DNA from: Myxococcales bacterium
GTDB taxonomy: Bacteria > Myxococcota > Polyangia > Fen-1088
Length of the DNA: 10,312 nucleotides
Direction of reading: 5' to 3'
Assembly (NCBI GenBank): GCA_003155465.1
Contig: PMCR01000196.1
Span: 4,244-14,555, forward strand
In this document: piece after piece, positions 8,081-10,312 of the stretch
How positions within the stretch are numbered: position 1 is the stretch's first letter
Layout of the letters: each line of letters begins with the position of its first letter
Translations under genes and position numbers: made by a program
Notes under the pieces: model-generated
The model's input: the letters and a program-made list of their open reading frames with translations, nothing else
What the model was told of the DNA's origin: nothing
The model's database searches: none

Positions 8081-8701
8081 ATGCGCCTGCTGCCGCGAGA
8101 AGAGTCCTTTTTCGACGACTTCGAGAAGCACGCTGCGAAGACCGTGGAGGGCTGCCGCGCCTTCCTTGAGATGGCGGAGAGCGCGAGCGATTGCGCTGCG
8201 GTGGTTCCGCGCATAAAGGCCATCGAGAGCGAGTGCGACCACATTACCCACGGGGTTGTCGCGCGTCTGCACAAGACCTTCATCACACCCATCGATCGCA
8301 ACGACATCTTCCGATTGATCTCGAAGATGGACGATGTGATGGATTTCGTGGAGGCGGCGGCTCAGAACCTGGAAGTGTACGACATTCACGCGCCCACCCC
8401 GGAATTGGCCGGCCTGGCGCGCACGTTGCTACATGGCGCGGAACGTGTGCTGGAGGCGCTCTCCGGACTGCGCAATCTGAAGAATCCGGCACTGATTCTG
8501 GAGAAATGTGTCGAGATCAACCGGCTGGAAAACGAGGCAGACGTGCAGTTGCGGATAGCCATCGCCAAGCTGTTCAAAGAGTCCAAGGACCCCATCTTCG
8601 TCATCAAGTGGAAAGAGATCTACGAGCTCCTCGAAACCGCGACCGACCGCTGTGAGGACGTGGCCAACATCATCGAGGGCGTGGTCCTCGAGAATTCGTA
8701 G
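8081..8701 (+). CDS. DUF47 family PhoU-like protein
   Basis: A 206-residue all-helical cytoplasmic protein of the PhoU-like DUF47 family. Family hallmarks are LPREESFFDDFEKHA at the start, FITPIDRNDIFRLISKMDD (67-85) and IKWKEIYELLETATDRCEDV (175-194) leading to NIIEGVVLENS. E/DxxxD metal-binding motifs appear at E49-D53, D84-D88, E150-D154 and E185-D189, as in PhoU-type proteins. DUF47 genes usually precede a PiT low-affinity phosphate transporter and are thought to regulate it; here no transporter follows and the next gene is convergent 3 bp away. The ATG at 8036 would give 221 residues with a weak AGGG upstream, but 8081 matches the family N-terminus and leaves room for the promoter candidate. 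Confidence 0.9.
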   Translation: MRLLPREESFFDDFEKHAAKTVEGCRAFLEMAESASDCAAVVPRIKAIESECDHITHGVVARLHKTFITPIDRNDIFRLISKMDDVMDFVEAAAQNLEVYDIHAPTPELAGLARTLLHGAERVLEALSGLRNLKNPALILEKCVEINRLENEADVQLRIAIAKLFKESKDPIFVIKWKEIYELLETATDRCEDVANIIEGVVLENS

Positions 8702-8704
8702 GGC

Positions 8705-9934
8705 CTACCGCCCCAGCGCGTTCGCGGCCGATTCCCCCGCTTTCAGTTTTTGGATCATGCGCACATAGGCGCTGCTGACCGCGGCGCACAGGGCTTGCAG
8801 GTCGGTGACCGGGCCGTCGGGAAGGGGGCCGCCGTCGCTGGCGTGGGCGTAGACCAGATTGAGGACGCGGTTCTTCACCTGTACCGGCACCACGAGGACC
8901 TCGGATGGTTCTTGGCAGCGCAGGTACTTCCAGATTTGGCGCTGCAGCTTGCGGCCCGTGGGCGGGGCCAGCCCGCGGAATGATGCGCGAGAATCGTGGG
9001 CGAGCCGAAAGCACGAAGGCATCGAGAGGGGGAACGCGATAGTCTCGATGGCTGCCTCCTTCATGCCGGAGGCGAAACCGCGCCACACGTGCGCCTGGCC
9101 GTCGCGCACCAGGAAAAACATGCCGCAGCCAAAGTAGCCCCTCATGAAGTCCATCACGACATCGGCCAGTTGTTCGCGGTGGCGGGCCAGGGCGAGGCGA
9201 TGCATGGCATCCTCCAGGCTCACCGCGGGGCCCGGGCCAGGCAGGTGTATCCGGGCCTGTGGGGGCGAGGGCGGTGGAACCAGGGCCCTCGCGGGCAGCG
9301 GACTCGGCCTGGATGCCACGCCACGCCGCATGCTGCTCGTAGGTTGAGACGGCGCAGGCGTCAGGCCGGCCGAGGTTCTGGTCGAGGCGGAAAACGCGGC
9401 GGGCGTCGGAGTCGGGGCCCTTGGGGTGAACTGCCCCTTGACCAGCTCCAGTCCGGGAGTCTGCGCCGGAATGACTAGTGATCGACGCGTCTTGATGTTC
9501 ACCTCCACGCCGTAGAGCCGCTTGATGTTGTGGGCGATCACGATCTCGCCTGCCACCAGGGGCTCGACACGCGCGCCCAGAGCGAAGGACAGGTCGTCGA
9601 CGGTGAGCACATCGAGCGGTGCCGCCATGGCCGCTGCGACCTGCTTGACCCCGTTGCGCGAGGCTGCCAGCGGCACAGCCAGGTAGCGCACGGCCAGGCT
9701 GGCTTTCAGCAAGGCGACGATGGCGGGGTCGACGCGCGAGAAGTGGCGTTCCAGCGCCGCAGGCACGCCCATCTGTCGACTCAAGGCCAGGGAGAGTTGG
9801 TCGGTGCCGATGAGGCCTAGCTCAACCAGATGGGTACCTAACTTTCCGCCGGCCAGTTCCTGCGCGCGCAGGCCGGCATCGAGCTGTTCGGGCGTGATCT
9901 GCCCGAGCTGGATAAGAATCTCGCCCAGTTTCAT
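8705..9934 (-). CDS. MshEN (GspE N-terminal) domain protein with proline-rich linker and GAF-like domain
   Basis: A 409-residue soluble protein. Residues 2-25 and 31-54 each fit the 24-residue MshEN c-di-GMP motif (R/K-L-G-x2-L-x3-G-x6-L-x3-L-x2-Q), with exactly the canonical five-residue spacer ELAGG; Lys replaces the usual first Arg in both. The MshEN/GSPII_E_N fold continues to about residue 150. A Pro/Ala/Ser/Thr-rich linker spans about 169-236, then a GAF-like domain occupies about 238-395. There is no Walker A or B motif, so this is not a secretion or pilus ATPase but probably a sensor or adaptor. ATG at 9934 is chosen because homologues begin MKLGEIL; the upstream ATG at 9967 would add 11 arginine-rich residues. 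It ends 3 bp from the DUF47 stop. The GAF assignment is less certain than MshEN. Confidence 0.85.
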   Translation of the reverse strand: MKLGEILIQLGQITPEQLDAGLRAQELAGGKLGTHLVELGLIGTDQLSLALSRQMGVPAALERHFSRVDPAIVALLKASLAVRYLAVPLAASRNGVKQVAAAMAAPLDVLTVDDLSFALGARVEPLVAGEIVIAHNIKRLYGVEVNIKTRRSLVIPAQTPGLELVKGQFTPRAPTPTPAAFSASTRTSAGLTPAPSQPTSSMRRGVASRPSPLPARALVPPPSPPQARIHLPGPGPAVSLEDAMHRLALARHREQLADVVMDFMRGYFGCGMFFLVRDGQAHVWRGFASGMKEAAIETIAFPLSMPSCFRLAHDSRASFRGLAPPTGRKLQRQIWKYLRCQEPSEVLVVPVQVKNRVLNLVYAHASDGGPLPDGPVTDLQALCAAVSSAYVRMIQKLKAGESAANALGR

Positions 9935-9944
9935 TCGGTTCGCT

Positions 9945-9958
9945 CGCCTTGCAAGGCG
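9945..9958. repeat. 14-bp perfect palindrome upstream of the MshEN gene
   Basis: CGCCTTGCAAGGCG is self-complementary and lies 10 bases before the ATG at 9934. It could be a dimeric regulator site or an mRNA hairpin covering the AAGG that is the only ribosome-binding candidate. About one such palindrome is expected by chance in 10 kb, so the position is its main support. Confidence 0.3.
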
Positions 9959-10013
9959 GCCATTCATCCATCATCGGCGGAAGCGACCCTCTTCTGCAGG
10001 GGTGGAGCTTTGC

Positions 10014-10050
10014 GGCGGCTGGCGTGAGGGACTTCAGCTGGCCAGCCGCC
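10014..10050. repeat. Inverted repeat in the divergent intergenic region
   Basis: GGCGGCTGGC (10014-10023) and GCCAGCCGCC (10041-10050) are perfect reverse complements separated by 17 bases. They lie between the divergently read MshEN and endonuclease III-like genes, where both promoters must be. It may be an operator or a leader hairpin; no T tract is adjacent. Confidence 0.35.
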
Positions 10051-10124
10051 CGCGGCCGAGAACGCAGAGGGGAGAAGAGAGGCCATAGAGGAACCGGATC
10101 TTTTCGTCTGGTAGATTCCTTCCC

Positions 10125-10312
10125 GTGACAAAGGCCCTTCTCCCCGGGCAAGCGCCCTTTGTTCCTGGCCGGCGGATCCCGTTGGCCGCTCTGGCCGAGC
10201 AGGTCCATGCAGCCTACGGGCCACAGGGCTGGTGGCCTTCGCTTGAACACCGGGGCAGCAACCCGACCCTCACCGGGCGGCTGACGGGCTACCATCCGGG
10301 CGACTACTCTTT
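10125..10312 (+). CDS. Endonuclease III-related HhH-GPD protein (N-terminal part, cut by window edge)
   Basis: An open frame from GTG at 10125 (in-frame stop at 10086-10088) runs off the window after 62 codons. It encodes a helix ending LAEQVHAAYGPQGWWPSLEH and then LTGYHPGDYS. The YGPQ-x-WWP segment is typical of the start of endonuclease III-like DNA glycosylases outside the Nth core group, where it precedes the FEVxVGAILTQNT helix; that helix, the HhH motif and any FeS-cluster cysteines lie beyond the window. The predicted role is base-excision repair of DNA. No ribosome-binding site is visible; TAGATT at 10112-10117 could be a -10 element giving a nearly leaderless transcript. It is divergent from the MshEN gene. 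Identification rests on a short segment. Confidence 0.55.
   Translation, partial: MTKALLPGQAPFVPGRRIPLAALAEQVHAAYGPQGWWPSLEHRGSNPTLTGRLTGYHPGDYS

Noticed and set aside
8038..8307. N-terminal extension of the DUF6178 frame to an ATG at 8307
   Set aside because: It would be fully antisense to conserved DUF47 residues and its translation has low-complexity Ser/Arg/Met content unlike the rest of the protein.

Overview
The window looks like chromosomal DNA from a high-GC bacterium, most likely Myxococcota or a related former deltaproteobacterial lineage. The clues are the strong G/C bias at third codon positions, a DUF6178 protein, a MshEN-type protein with a proline-rich linker, and a Gld-type ABC export cluster with a DUF4340 partner. 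I see no phage, transposon, integron, CRISPR array, tRNA or rRNA. The layout is that of an ordinary core genome with several poorly characterised genes.

Layout. 1-957 (+): glyceraldehyde-3-phosphate dehydrogenase lacking its first ~25 residues at the window edge. 958-1414: gene-poor space between convergent genes, holding a 13-bp long-range inverted repeat followed by T5, a possible gene relic (about 1121-1330) and a GC-rich hairpin. 6124-1415 (-): a tightly packed four-gene operon read right to left, ATPase, ABC-2 permease, GldG-like auxiliary protein, DUF4340 protein. 8037-6271 (-): a DUF6178 protein upstream of that operon on the same strand. 8081-8701 (+): a DUF47/PhoU-like protein divergent from DUF6178, with a TTGACA-type promoter candidate between them. 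9934-8705 (-): a MshEN plus GAF-like protein that ends 3 bp from the DUF47 stop. 10125-10312 (+): the start of an endonuclease III-related HhH-GPD protein, cut by the window edge.

How the genes relate. The ABC cluster is the one clear functional unit: a cytoplasmic ATPase, a six-helix permease and two membrane-anchored proteins with large extracytoplasmic domains. This is the GldA/GldF/GldG architecture known from Bacteroidetes gliding motility, with DUF4340 as the usual partner elsewhere; the substrate is unknown. DUF47 proteins normally accompany PiT phosphate transporters, but none is adjacent here. The MshEN protein carries both 24-residue c-di-GMP motifs with the canonical 5-residue spacer but has no ATPase domain, so it may be a stand-alone second-messenger sensor. 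It is the most attractive lead in the window. No clearly new defence or mobile system is visible.
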